A stretch of DNA of 64,000 bases from Myxococcales bacterium (GTDB lineage: Bacteria; Myxococcota_A; Polyangia; Haliangiales; Haliangiaceae), in assembly GCA_016717005.1 (NCBI GenBank), contig JADJUF010000039.1, positions 744,001 through 808,000 of the forward strand. The letters are read 5' to 3'. Below the pieces are notes generated by a model, which saw only the letters and a program-made list of their open reading frames with translations, ran no database searches and had not been told where the DNA came from. The translations under genes and the position numbers were made by a program. This document shows positions 25,347 to 34,625 of the stretch, piece after piece. Each line of letters starts with the position of its first letter. The stretch's first letter is position 1.

Positions 25347-28300
25347 TCATTGCCAGTGGTTGTCGGCCTCGAACACGGTGCGATTGCGCGCCACCGCGGC
25401 GCTGAACACGCGCGAGACCTGCAACGGTGTCAGGTGATGCGCCGACGAACTGGCGTGCCCAGCCTGGGCCGCGACGGTCTGATAGTACTGGCGCTCGACG
25501 GTGTAGAGGCCGATGCGCAGCCGCGGCTGCATGAAGTCGCGGAGCCGCGCGTACGTGGCCTTCATCGACGCGCCGATCGCGGTCGCGACGCGCGCGCGCG
25601 GATCGGGCACGGTGGGCGGCGTCGACGTGACGTAGGCCTGCATCGCGGCTGGCCCGGACGCCTCCGCCGCCACGAAGTCGCCCCCGGAGCCCGCGTGGCC
25701 CGGGAGGCGCGCGCGCAGCTCCTGGTGGTACCAGGCGCGCAGGATGTCCGCCGAGCCAGTGGCCGCGACCGGCGCGCCGAAGAACTCGTCGGGCGCGTTG
25801 TGGATGTGCAGGCGCGCGTTGCGATGCGTCTCAGCGGCCAGCAGCACCGCGGGCATGCCGGGGCCGCGCTGCGAGGCGCTGGTGCCGGCGACCGTGGTCG
25901 GCATCCCGACGTCGCCGAACGCGGTGACGTGCGGGGGTGTCCCGGAGCCGGTGGTGGCCAGCGCGTCGGCGGTGCCAGTGCCGCCGTAGAGCGCCGGCTG
26001 CGACGCGTGGGGGAAGGCGCGCACCGAGCTGTGGAGGTTGGCGAAGAACTCGAGCAAGACGAACTGCGTGACGTGGTGCGATTCGCGCTCTGGGCCACGC
26101 TGGGTGCTGTCGCCGAACACGCCGACGCGCAGGCCGACCTGGCCGCCCTGGATGGTGCCGCGGGCGCTGGTGTCGGCGTACTCGGCCGCGGGCGGAAGGC
26201 TGGCGGCGGTGAGCGGCGATGCGCCGCCGGCGTTGGCCCGGATGAGCGCCTCGATCGCCGAGAGGACCGAGTCGGTCAGGCGGTAGTGCGGCGCCGTCGA
26301 CGCGGTCGTCCAGTTCGAGGCCTCGAGGCCGCGGACCCCCTCGAGGTACGACTGCGTCCAGCGCATCACGCGCTCCCGTGACACCCCCGCGATGCGACCG
26401 CTGAGGGCCGTGAACACCGGATCGAACGCCTGCCGAAACAACGTCGAGTTCGAGGAGATGATCGGCAGGTGGATCGTGATGACGCGGACGACGCCCATCC
26501 GCAGCGGCGCCGGTGGGGCCTGGTGCGGCCGCGGAAAGTCGATGTGGACCAGGATGCCGGTGACGTCCAGGATGTGCCGGCTCAGCTGGGCCTCGAAGTC
26601 GGCCACGTCGAGCTCGAGCGGCGCGGTCGTCGTCGCGGTGGCTGGGGCGCCGCTGGCGGGCGCGGATCGCGGGCGGCTGGCGTTGCGCGCGAGCGCCTCG
26701 ACCGCGTCGCTGATGAGGGCCCAGCGCGTGCTGTCCAGGACGTAGGCCTTGAGCTGCGCCGCCGGCGTGGCGTGGTGCCACGGCGACGCGTACGTGACGC
26801 CATCGCTCGCGTTGGGCGCGGCGTTGAAGCGCGCGCGCAGGTCGGTGGCGACGTTGCTGACCTGGCCCCGGAGCTCCGATGGTAGGTGCGACGCCGTCGA
26901 GCCGGCCGCGGGGCTCGCGGCGTGGGCCGCCACCGCCGATGACGTCATCAGGTCGGTGACCCGCTGGATCCACGCCTCACCGAACGTCGGCTGGAGGCCG
27001 TGCGCTCCTGGCGCACCGACGTCGACCGGACGGGTCGCGACATGATCGCGCAGCGAGGTCGAGATGCGGTCCGCGGCCACCTCGCGCGCCGGGTCGATGC
27101 GCAGCCCGCGACCCGGCGTCCCGGCGATAGCGCGGGGATCGTGGCCCCCCCCGAGCACGCGCGGGCCGGTCTGCTGGAGCACGTGGGTCAGCTCGTGGTT
27201 CAGCACGTCGCGGCCGTGCCCCCCGCCGAGGGCCAGCCCTGGTCGCACGAACACGTGGCTCCCGCTGGTGAGCGCCTGGGCGCCGAACCGGCGCGTCAGG
27301 CGCGCGCCGTCGGCGTCGTCGTGGACCCGCACGTGGGCGAAGTCGTGCCCGAAGCGAGCCTCCGCGGCGCGGCGCGACGCGGGCGGCAGCGGCGCCCCGG
27401 TGCCGAAGCCAGGTGCGGCCGCGATCGGCACCGTCAGGTCGGGCGGGTGGGCGTCGTAGCCCTCGACCTCGTCGGACTCACCCTCGAAGCCCTCGCGATC
27501 GAACTGGATCGAGAACGGCCGCGCCGCCATGCCGGTAGCCTCGGCGCTGAACGCGGCCTGCAGGTCGGCGGGCAAGAACGGGATGCTCCCGATGGCGCCG
27601 AGGACGCCGCCGACGATGTCGTCGCGCACCGACTTGAGCGGCGTGACCAGCGGCCCATCGTTGACGCGCCCCTCGCCGTCGGGCGCGCCGAAGATCCCGC
27701 GGTAGAACTCGTTGGGGTCCCACGCGCCGACCAGCTTGTTGGCGATCGCGACCTCGATCTCGTGGCGCAGCCCGACGCGGTCGAGGAGCGTCAGCATCAG
27801 GCCGATCGCGATGCGGTACTTGCCGCCGAGCCGGCGCACGACCAGATCGACGACGATGTGCAGGATGTCGGCGGGATCGATCAGGTTGTACGGGAGCCGG
27901 ACGGTCTCGAGCTCGTCCAGGAAGTGGGACAGCGTGCCCGGCACGTCGGCCATCGCGGTCCGGATGGTGGCCTCGGCGTTGCTGGCGTTGTCGACGAAGT
28001 CGGCCAGCCGGGCTCCCATGAGTGCCATGTGCGGCAGGTGGTCGGCGGCGAAGCGCAAGACCCGCGGCACGTACGGCTTGCCCAGCAGGTACATCTGGGT
28101 GCGCTCGGCCCGCTGACGCACGCGCGCCTGGACGCGCCCGAACATCGCCAGGACGTTGCGCCCGAAGTTCCACAGTCGACGTACCACGCGGCCGAGCCGG
28201 CCGCGGCCGCCGGTCTGGCGCATCAGCGGGCGACTCGACGGATCGGCGCCGGTGGATCGCCCCAGGGCGTCGAAGTGGTTGACCCCGAACAAGAAGAACT

Positions 28301-31300
28301 CGAGCAACACCTCGGGCCGCACCAGACCGGCCAACGCCGTCTGCACGCCCTCGAGGATCGTCCGCGGGTCGTTGCGCACCAGGGCGATCAGCTGGTCCAT
28401 CTCGCCGCTGGCGATGAACTGGGTCACGAACATCGCGAGGCGCGCCACCATCACGGCCTGCCCGGCGCCGGGGATGAACTCCGCGGCGTCGATCATGAGC
28501 ATCGAGAAGGTCTCGAGCGCCTCACCCAGCTCGCGCATCGACTCGACCAGGCCGAACATCTGGGTCGCGCGCGAGATCGTGTCGAGCAGCGCGTCGTCGG
28601 CTTGGTTCGCGGTGATGGTCCGGACGTTGCTCGCGGTGCCCAGCTCGATCGCGAACAAGGGCGTCCGGTCGCTGGCCCGGTCCGCCCATGACAACGCGCG
28701 GCCGTCGACGATCAGCCGCGAGTTCAGGCGGGCCGCCCCGACCCCGTAGGCCTCGTGGTACTCGAGGTTGTGCTCGAGCTCGCGGACGCGGTAGCGGACG
28801 CCGTCGATCGTGAACGCGGTGCCTAGCATCACCCGGGCGCCGGGCCCGACGCTCTCGAAGAAGTTCTCCCGGCTGGCGGCGGTGGCGTTGACCTTGACCC
28901 CACGGAACCCGAACCGATCCTGCCCGGTGACGAGCATCTGGGTCAGCGCCGCCTGGATCGCCTCGAGGCGCGCGACCCGCGGCTCGATCCAGGGCTCGCC
29001 GCGCGGCAGCACCGCGGCGAGCTGGGTGCGACGCAAGCGCCCGGCGTCCGAGCTGTCGCGGCCGCGCACGAACCGCACCACCTGATCGACCACTGGAAAC
29101 AGCGCGGCCACGATCCGGAATCGGATGCTGGGGACCGACGTCAGCGGGTCGCCGGGCGCGACGCCGAGCAGACGCGACAGCTGCTCGGCCAGCTCGAGCA
29201 GCATGGCCGACACCTGGGCGGTCTGCTCGGCGGCCGGGCTGACCACGCCCATGAAGCGATCGATCTCGTCGACGACCAGCTCAGGGATCTCCCAGATGAG
29301 CCCGGTGCGCGGCGGCGCTCCGCTCACGTCGAGCGAGACCTGCGAGAGCTCGTCGTAGCGATCGTACTGCGCGATCAGCGGCAGGATCACGTGGCCGACG
29401 CGTCCGACGCGGTCGTAGCTCGTGGCCGCACGGGCGGCGCGCTCGAACGCCTGGAACTGCACGTCGCGGTCGGACGCCAAGCCGGGCCCGAGGCCGTCGA
29501 TGGCGGCCTGCGCCGCCGGCGTGAGCGCTCGCCCCGAGGTGATCGCGCGCGACAGCGCGAGCAACCAGGCCGACCAGTCGAGGTCCCGGACCGTGGCCGA
29601 CGTGAGCTCGGCCGCCGGCGGAGCCTCGGGCTCGGCGGCGCCAGGCTGGGCCGCGCGCTCGGCGGTGAGCAGGGCCAGCACCACGTCGTCGAGCACCGGC
29701 ACGCGGAGCCGCCCCACCAGCAGCTCGATGCTCGGGACCAGCCAGAAGTAGGGCGTGGCGGCCGGTCGGTTCGGCGTGAGATCGAAGGGCCGCACGGTCC
29801 GCTTGGCGCCGTCAGCGATGAACTGCCGGGTGAGCGGGTGGGCGATCACGAGCGCGCCGTAGCGCCCCTCATCGCCGGGTCGGAGCGCCGTCGCGACGTC
29901 GCCCTCGTGCTCGTAGCGGCGCGGCCCGACGAACTGACTCCGGCTCTCGACCAGCGCGCGCGACAGGATCGCGGTCTCGCCGACCGCGCCGGCGGCGCGA
30001 TCGGAGCCGAGGATCCGACGCACGCGGGCGGCCAGGTCCTGGTAGTAGAGCAGCTGGAAGAAGTCGCGCAGGTGGCGCGCGGTGAGCGGCCGGTTCGAGG
30101 TGAACATGGCGTCGGGTGCGAAGTCGTCGGTCAAGCGATTGATGCGCTGGTCATCGGACGCGCGCCAGCTGCCGAACAGCGCGACGTAGCTGTGCGCCTG
30201 GGAGGTGCCGTCGGGCAGGACCTGGCGCGACTCGCTCACCACCCGTCCGAGGCGCGCCAGGTCGCGCCACCCCAGCGCGTCCGCCGTCGCGGCGAGCCAG
30301 CGGGCGACCGCCAGGCGGTGACGCACCCGGTGGTCGGGGACGCCGGCCTGGGGCATCGGACCGGCAGGGTCGACGGGGCCCAGGTACGGCGTGAGCTCAT
30401 CCTCGCGCGTCTGATCGGCGGCCGCATCGTACCGTCCGAGCAGCTCGTGCAGCTCGGTGAGGCGGGCGGCCATGGCCAGGTGGGCCGCGCCGTTGGATCC
30501 CCGGGCCCGCGCGCCCCGGGCCGCTCGCTCGACGGCGCCGCGCCACAGCGTGAAGCCGCGCACCTCGAAGTGGAGCTGGAGCTCGCGCATGAGGCCATCG
30601 CGCAGCGTGCGATGCGCGGCCGAGAACACGCGCTGCGAGGGGATGTTGCCATCGCTGTCGAGCGCGAGCAGCGCGACGAACCGAGGGGTGTAGGTGGTGC
30701 GGAACGTGGTGAACTCGGTCTCGCTGGCGCCCGCGTGCAGCGCTCGACGCCGCACGGCGAGCTGCTCGGCCGCCGGCCGGTCGGCGGGCCCGAGGACGCT
30801 GTCGAGCGTCACCTGGGCGTGGCGGGCGATGGTCCCGTACGCCGGGAGCAACACCGTCACCAGCGCGCGGACTTCGTCGGGCATCGACGTCGGCAGCTGC
30901 GAGGCGTCCGCGGCCGCCGCGGTGGCCCATTCGCCGAGGCGCTTCGCCACGTCGCGGCGCTGCGTCGGGGTCAGGGTGCGAGGATCGGTCCCCGGCGTGG
31001 TGACGGCATGAGCGAGCTCGGCCAGCTTGCCGCTCTGGAACTCGTGCAGGCGCTTGACCGCCTCGATCACCGCGTACTGGCGCTCGTCGGCGACCTCCGG
31101 GCCAGCCTCTCCGGGGATGGTCAGCACGGCGGATGGCGCCGCGATCGCGGCCAGCGCGGCGACGAGCGGAGCCGTGCCACCGCCGACCGCCTGGATCGGG
31201 CGAGTGACCCCCAGCAAGTACTCCGCCGCCGTGAACGCGAACGCGGCCAAGCCCATCGTGCTGAACAGGTGCAGCGGCGTCGCAGGCGGGGCGCCCGGCG

Positions 31301-32243
31301 CCGCGCCGGCCGAGGTCCACCGCGTCACGGGCGCGAGCGTGGCTGGGCTGGTGGTCGCGATGTGCTGGTAGAACGCGTTCGAGAGGAAGGTCGTCCGACG
31401 CGGCTGGCCCGCGAACAGCGCGAACGCCGCGGCGTGGCTGCCGGCGCGCTTCAGCAGGTCGATCACGTACGACTTGTGGCGCCAGTTCAGCGTCGTCACC
31501 GCCGGCCGCGCCAGCGGAGTCGCGGCGCCCGTGGCTTCGCGCTCGAGCTCCCCGAGCACCGTGGCCTCCCCGCGCGCGGCGATCGCTTGTTCGATGTCGC
31601 CGACGAACGCCTGCACGCCTGGCTCGACCGGCGTATCGGCGGCGACGTGGCGCGCGCCGATCTCGGCGATCGTCGGAATCGTCGTCGTCTCGGGCAGCGT
31701 CAACGGCGCGCACTGGATCGCCCCAGCGCCGCTGACATCGGCGACGCGCAGGCGGCCGTCGCCGGCTCGGCGCCCGACCTGCTGGAGCACGTGCGCGATC
31801 TCGTGCGCGAGCAGGTCATCGTAGTCCGGGGCGGTCGGCTCGCCGGCACCCACCACGACGTGGCGCCCCGCCGCGAACGCGCGCGCCCCGGCGTGGTGGG
31901 CCAAGCGCGCGGCACCCGCATCGGTGTGGAGCCGCACGGCGCCGAGGTCGGCGTGATACGCCGACTCGAGGCGCGCGCTCAGCGCGCTGGGCAGGGCGTC
32001 GCCACCACCGACGGGCGCCGCCGCCGGGGTGGTCCCGTGGAAGGTCGGCACCACGCCGTCGCCGCGCGGGCCCCCGCGCGCCGCGCGGACCGCCCGATCA
32101 GCCTCGGCCTCGAGCCAGGCGTCGCGCGTAGGCACCGTGCGCGCGACGCGCGGCGACGGCGACGGCGACGGTGCCCCGCGCACACCTCGGCCAGCGGCGC
32201 GTCCACCGCGCGACGTCGCGCGCTTGCCGGCGTGCGAGTGCAT
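25347..32243 (-). CDS. giant protein with two DUF4157 domains; candidate eCIS cargo/toxin or assembly factor
   Basis: This is a 2298-residue protein. ATG 32243 gives the MHSHAGK basic start typical of eCIS-linked DUF4157 proteins. A first DUF4157 domain spans about 84-157 (GAVRLHTDAG, HEIAH at 147-151, VLQQVGRR). A second spans about 1620-1695 (VRVHDDADGARL, HELTH at 1683-1687, VLQQTG), followed by DPAREVAADR. Between them lie some 1450 helical residues, including a hydrophobic stretch near 1250 (IDAAEFIPGAGQAVMVARL) that resembles pre-toxin linkers of polymorphic toxins. The C-terminus has ESHHV (His 2056, 2057) and a H-x5-H-x-H cluster at 2140-2148, suggestive of a metal nuclease. There is no signal peptide. 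It lies directly upstream of the eCIS operon on the same strand. The DUF4157 domains are sure; the toxin function is inferred. Confidence 0.8.
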   Translation of the reverse strand: MHSHAGKRATSRGGRAAGRGVRGAPSPSPSPRVARTVPTRDAWLEAEADRAVRAARGGPRGDGVVPTFHGTTPAAAPVGGGDALPSALSARLESAYHADLGAVRLHTDAGAARLAHHAGARAFAAGRHVVVGAGEPTAPDYDDLLAHEIAHVLQQVGRRAGDGRLRVADVSGAGAIQCAPLTLPETTTIPTIAEIGARHVAADTPVEPGVQAFVGDIEQAIAARGEATVLGELEREATGAATPLARPAVTTLNWRHKSYVIDLLKRAGSHAAAFALFAGQPRRTTFLSNAFYQHIATTSPATLAPVTRWTSAGAAPGAPPATPLHLFSTMGLAAFAFTAAEYLLGVTRPIQAVGGGTAPLVAALAAIAAPSAVLTIPGEAGPEVADERQYAVIEAVKRLHEFQSGKLAELAHAVTTPGTDPRTLTPTQRRDVAKRLGEWATAAAADASQLPTSMPDEVRALVTVLLPAYGTIARHAQVTLDSVLGPADRPAAEQLAVRRRALHAGASETEFTTFRTTYTPRFVALLALDSDGNIPSQRVFSAAHRTLRDGLMRELQLHFEVRGFTLWRGAVERAARGARARGSNGAAHLAMAARLTELHELLGRYDAAADQTREDELTPYLGPVDPAGPMPQAGVPDHRVRHRLAVARWLAATADALGWRDLARLGRVVSESRQVLPDGTSQAHSYVALFGSWRASDDQRINRLTDDFAPDAMFTSNRPLTARHLRDFFQLLYYQDLAARVRRILGSDRAAGAVGETAILSRALVESRSQFVGPRRYEHEGDVATALRPGDEGRYGALVIAHPLTRQFIADGAKRTVRPFDLTPNRPAATPYFWLVPSIELLVGRLRVPVLDDVVLALLTAERAAQPGAAEPEAPPAAELTSATVRDLDWSAWLLALSRAITSGRALTPAAQAAIDGLGPGLASDRDVQFQAFERAARAATSYDRVGRVGHVILPLIAQYDRYDELSQVSLDVSGAPPRTGLIWEIPELVVDEIDRFMGVVSPAAEQTAQVSAMLLELAEQLSRLLGVAPGDPLTSVPSIRFRIVAALFPVVDQVVRFVRGRDSSDAGRLRRTQLAAVLPRGEPWIEPRVARLEAIQAALTQMLVTGQDRFGFRGVKVNATAASRENFFESVGPGARVMLGTAFTIDGVRYRVRELEHNLEYHEAYGVGAARLNSRLIVDGRALSWADRASDRTPLFAIELGTASNVRTITANQADDALLDTISRATQMFGLVESMRELGEALETFSMLMIDAAEFIPGAGQAVMVARLAMFVTQFIASGEMDQLIALVRNDPRTILEGVQTALAGLVRPEVLLEFFLFGVNHFDALGRSTGADPSSRPLMRQTGGRGRLGRVVRRLWNFGRNVLAMFGRVQARVRQRAERTQMYLLGKPYVPRVLRFAADHLPHMALMGARLADFVDNASNAEATIRTAMADVPGTLSHFLDELETVRLPYNLIDPADILHIVVDLVVRRLGGKYRIAIGLMLTLLDRVGLRHEIEVAIANKLVGAWDPNEFYRGIFGAPDGEGRVNDGPLVTPLKSVRDDIVGGVLGAIGSIPFLPADLQAAFSAEATGMAARPFSIQFDREGFEGESDEVEGYDAHPPDLTVPIAAAPGFGTGAPLPPASRRAAEARFGHDFAHVRVHDDADGARLTRRFGAQALTSGSHVFVRPGLALGGGHGRDVLNHELTHVLQQTGPRVLGGGHDPRAIAGTPGRGLRIDPAREVAADRISTSLRDHVATRPVDVGAPGAHGLQPTFGEAWIQRVTDLMTSSAVAAHAASPAAGSTASHLPSELRGQVSNVATDLRARFNAAPNASDGVTYASPWHHATPAAQLKAYVLDSTRWALISDAVEALARNASRPRSAPASGAPATATTTAPLELDVADFEAQLSRHILDVTGILVHIDFPRPHQAPPAPLRMGVVRVITIHLPIISSNSTLFRQAFDPVFTALSGRIAGVSRERVMRWTQSYLEGVRGLEASNWTTASTAPHYRLTDSVLSAIEALIRANAGGASPLTAASLPPAAEYADTSARGTIQGGQVGLRVGVFGDSTQRGPERESHHVTQFVLLEFFANLHSSVRAFPHASQPALYGGTGTADALATTGSGTPPHVTAFGDVGMPTTVAGTSASQRGPGMPAVLLAAETHRNARLHIHNAPDEFFGAPVAATGSADILRAWYHQELRARLPGHAGSGGDFVAAEASGPAAMQAYVTSTPPTVPDPRARVATAIGASMKATYARLRDFMQPRLRIGLYTVERQYYQTVAAQAGHASSSAHHLTPLQVSRVFSAAVARNRTVFEADNHWQ

Positions 32244-32446
32244 GGCCGAGCGAGCGTACCATCGCTGCGCTACCACGATGCCCGTTGCCGCACTTCGCCA
32301 CTCCCGCGCGCGCGACGTGCGTTGGCCTCAGCGTGCGCGGAGCCGCCAGGGTGTCTCGTCGACGCGCTGGCGGGCGACTGGAGGTACCAGGACAGCAGGC
32401 GAAGGACCAGCCCGACGACGCTCGCCATCACGCCGCCCCGCGTCGC

Positions 32447-34069
32447 TCAGAACGGCGCGGGCAGCGTCAGCTCGATCCGCCCGCCGGTGTGCGGGTGCGT
32501 GAACGCCAGGGCCTCGGCGTGCAGGAGCAGGCGCTGGTCGGCGGGCGGCGGCGCGCGGCCGTAGAGCCGGTCGCCGACGATGGGCGCGCCGAGGCCGGTG
32601 GCGCAGTGGACGCGCAGCTGGTGGGTGCGGCCGGTGACCGGGTAGAGCGCCAGGCGCGTGCGCCCGTCGGCGCGCGCCAGCACGCGGTAGTCGGTGCGGG
32701 CGGCCTTGCCGTGGACCGCGTCGACGACCTGGCGCGGCCGATCGTCGGGATCGAGGCGCAGCGGCAGCTCGATCGTCCCGGCGTCGTCGGCGACGTCGCC
32801 GTCGACGATCGCGACGTAGCGCTTGGCGACCTCGCGGCGCGCGAACCGCGCCTGCAGCGCGGCGTGGGTGGCCGGATCGCGCGCGCACACCAGCAGCCCC
32901 GACGTGTCGAGGTCGAGCCGATGCACGACGACGGGGCCGTCGAGGCCGGGCGCGCGCGCGCGCAGGCGCGTCGCCACGCAGTCGCGGAGCCGGCCGCTGC
33001 GACCGGGCACCGACAAGAGGCCGACCGGCTTGGCGACGACGACGATCCAGGCGTCGGCGAACAGCACGGCCGGCTCGTCGGGGCCGACCGCGTCGGCGCC
33101 AGGCTCGGGCGCGGGCTCGACCAGGACGCCGTCGAGCAGGACCGGCACCAGCGGCCCGCACTTGCCGCGGCACGCGGGGTAGAAGCCGCCGGCGAAGCGG
33201 CCGTCGCGAGGGGGGCCCCACCACAGCTCGGCCAGCGCCACCGGCGTGAGCCCGAGGCGGTGCGCGTGGGCGATCAGCTTGGGCGCGGCGCAGTCGCCGG
33301 CGCCGCCGGGCGGCGGGCCGGGCGCGTACAGGGCCGCCAGCGCGTGGCGCGCGCCGCGGGCGCTGGTGACGACGTAGCCCGCGCCGACCCGGGCGTAGAG
33401 CGCGCGCGAGCACGCGGCGCGGTCGGCGTCGAGCTGCGCGTGCGCCGTCGTCGCCTCGGCGACCGCGACGTCGAGCGCGGCCCGCGCCGCGCGCTGGGCC
33501 GCGACCTGCTCGCGCCGGCGGCGACCGTCCTCGCGGCTGTGCGCGTCGAACGCCGCCAGCGCCGCGGCGTCGCCGGTCGCGCTCCGGCCCAGGTGGCGCG
33601 CGGCCCGACGCGCCCCGAGCTCGTCGTCGAGGATCGCCCGCGCGGCCGCGTGCTCGGCGAGCTGGGCCGCGCGCGCCGTCGTCACCTCCGCGAGGTGCGC
33701 CGCGGCCGCCGCCACCGCGGCGGTGCGTCCGGCGAGCTCGGCCTCGCCCGCCGGCCAGAACCGCGCGCGGTCGTCGGGGTCGAACAGCGGCGGCGCGAAG
33801 CCGTCGACGAACCAGGCGCCGCGCAGCATGCCGGAGAACCCGCGCAGGTAGCCGACGCGCCCGGCGGCGTCGTGCACGACCAGCACGCCGAACATCTTGC
33901 CGCCGGCGTCGCCGTCGAGCGGGCGCGGATCGGCGCGCAGCTCGGCCACGAGCTCGGCCGCGGCCCGCGCCGCCAGCGGGTGCGGCGGGCCGAGCGCGAA
34001 CGGGCTCGGCATCACCGCCGGCACCTCGGCCGGCGACGGCGGCGGCTCGAACCAGCGCACGGCGTCCAT
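32447..34069 (-). CDS. RluA-family 23S rRNA/tRNA pseudouridine synthase with long N-terminal extension
   Basis: This is a 540-residue protein. The C-terminal 230 residues are a RluA-type catalytic domain: WIVVVAKPVGLLSVPG, the active-site motif HRLDLDTSG (His 383, catalytic Asp 386) and VTGRTHQLRVHCA. It isomerises uridine in structured RNA. The N-terminal 310 residues have a conserved opening (GGKMFGVLVV, YLRGFSGMLRG), a charged Ala-rich helical middle that may be a coiled coil, and a Cys pair (CRGKCG). This architecture is known from some gamma- and deltaproteobacterial RluA-family proteins. The start ATG is only 34 bp from the divergent zinc-ribbon gene. Confidence 0.85.
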   Translation of the reverse strand: MDAVRWFEPPPSPAEVPAVMPSPFALGPPHPLAARAAAELVAELRADPRPLDGDAGGKMFGVLVVHDAAGRVGYLRGFSGMLRGAWFVDGFAPPLFDPDDRARFWPAGEAELAGRTAAVAAAAAHLAEVTTARAAQLAEHAAARAILDDELGARRAARHLGRSATGDAAALAAFDAHSREDGRRRREQVAAQRAARAALDVAVAEATTAHAQLDADRAACSRALYARVGAGYVVTSARGARHALAALYAPGPPPGGAGDCAAPKLIAHAHRLGLTPVALAELWWGPPRDGRFAGGFYPACRGKCGPLVPVLLDGVLVEPAPEPGADAVGPDEPAVLFADAWIVVVAKPVGLLSVPGRSGRLRDCVATRLRARAPGLDGPVVVHRLDLDTSGLLVCARDPATHAALQARFARREVAKRYVAIVDGDVADDAGTIELPLRLDPDDRPRQVVDAVHGKAARTDYRVLARADGRTRLALYPVTGRTHQLRVHCATGLGAPIVGDRLYGRAPPPADQRLLLHAEALAFTHPHTGGRIELTLPAPF

Positions 34070-34103
34070 CGCGCCGCGAGCGTTACCACGCTAGCGTGCG
34101 CGC

Positions 34104-34622
34104 ATGGGTCAACTCGACGAGGCCGCGTTCGCGCGGCACCTGACCGCGTGCGCCGGCTGCGGCGGCACGGTCTTCGACGTCGCCAGCTACCTCGACCGCC
34201 ACGTCGCGGTCATGCTCGGCGACGCCAACGACGACGGCAAGTGGGTCCACGACGGCGAGAAGTTCGTCGACGGCGTCCACCGGATCACCTGCGCCGGCTG
34301 CGCGCGGGTGGTCTTCGCCAGCGACGCGTGCCCGCGCTGCCACGCCGCCGGCACGCTGCCGGCGACGCTGGCCGCCGAGTCGCACCTCGCGGTGCCGAAG
34401 CGCTGCCCGAAGTGCGACGCCACCGAGCTGTCGCTGGTCGGCTTCGCGCCGGCGACGGTCCGCACCGGCGCCGGCAAGCCACCGACGCCGACGCCGCGCG
34501 CGCTGTTCGGCGAGCCCGGCTTCCACGTCATCGCGATGGCCTGCGACGACTGCGACTGGGCCGCCACCGCGCCCGGGTGTCCGCTGTGCGCCGGGCCCGG
34601 GCCGCTGCGCCCGCGGCCCTGA
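34104..34622 (+). CDS. multi-zinc-ribbon protein of unknown function
   Basis: This is a 172-residue protein with six CxxC pairs (Cys 16/19, 63/66, 76/79, 101/104, 147/150, 159/162), enough for three zinc ribbons. There is no signal or membrane segment. An acidic segment follows the first pair. Proteins with serial CxxC ribbons often bind nucleic acid or act as scaffolds, but I recognise no defined family. It is divergent from the pseudouridine synthase gene with a very short shared upstream region, which might link it to RNA metabolism. It ends 3 bp before the convergent exported-protein gene. Confidence 0.7.
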   Translation: MGQLDEAAFARHLTACAGCGGTVFDVASYLDRHVAVMLGDANDDGKWVHDGEKFVDGVHRITCAGCARVVFASDACPRCHAAGTLPATLAAESHLAVPKRCPKCDATELSLVGFAPATVRTGAGKPPTPTPRALFGEPGFHVIAMACDDCDWAATAPGCPLCAGPGPLRPRP

Positions 34623-34625
34623 TCG

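Noticed and set aside
24864..25350. Short open frames on both strands through the 11-bp repeat array
   Set aside because: The repeat unit contains no stop in any frame, so open frames are automatic; products are Arg-rich and repetitive.
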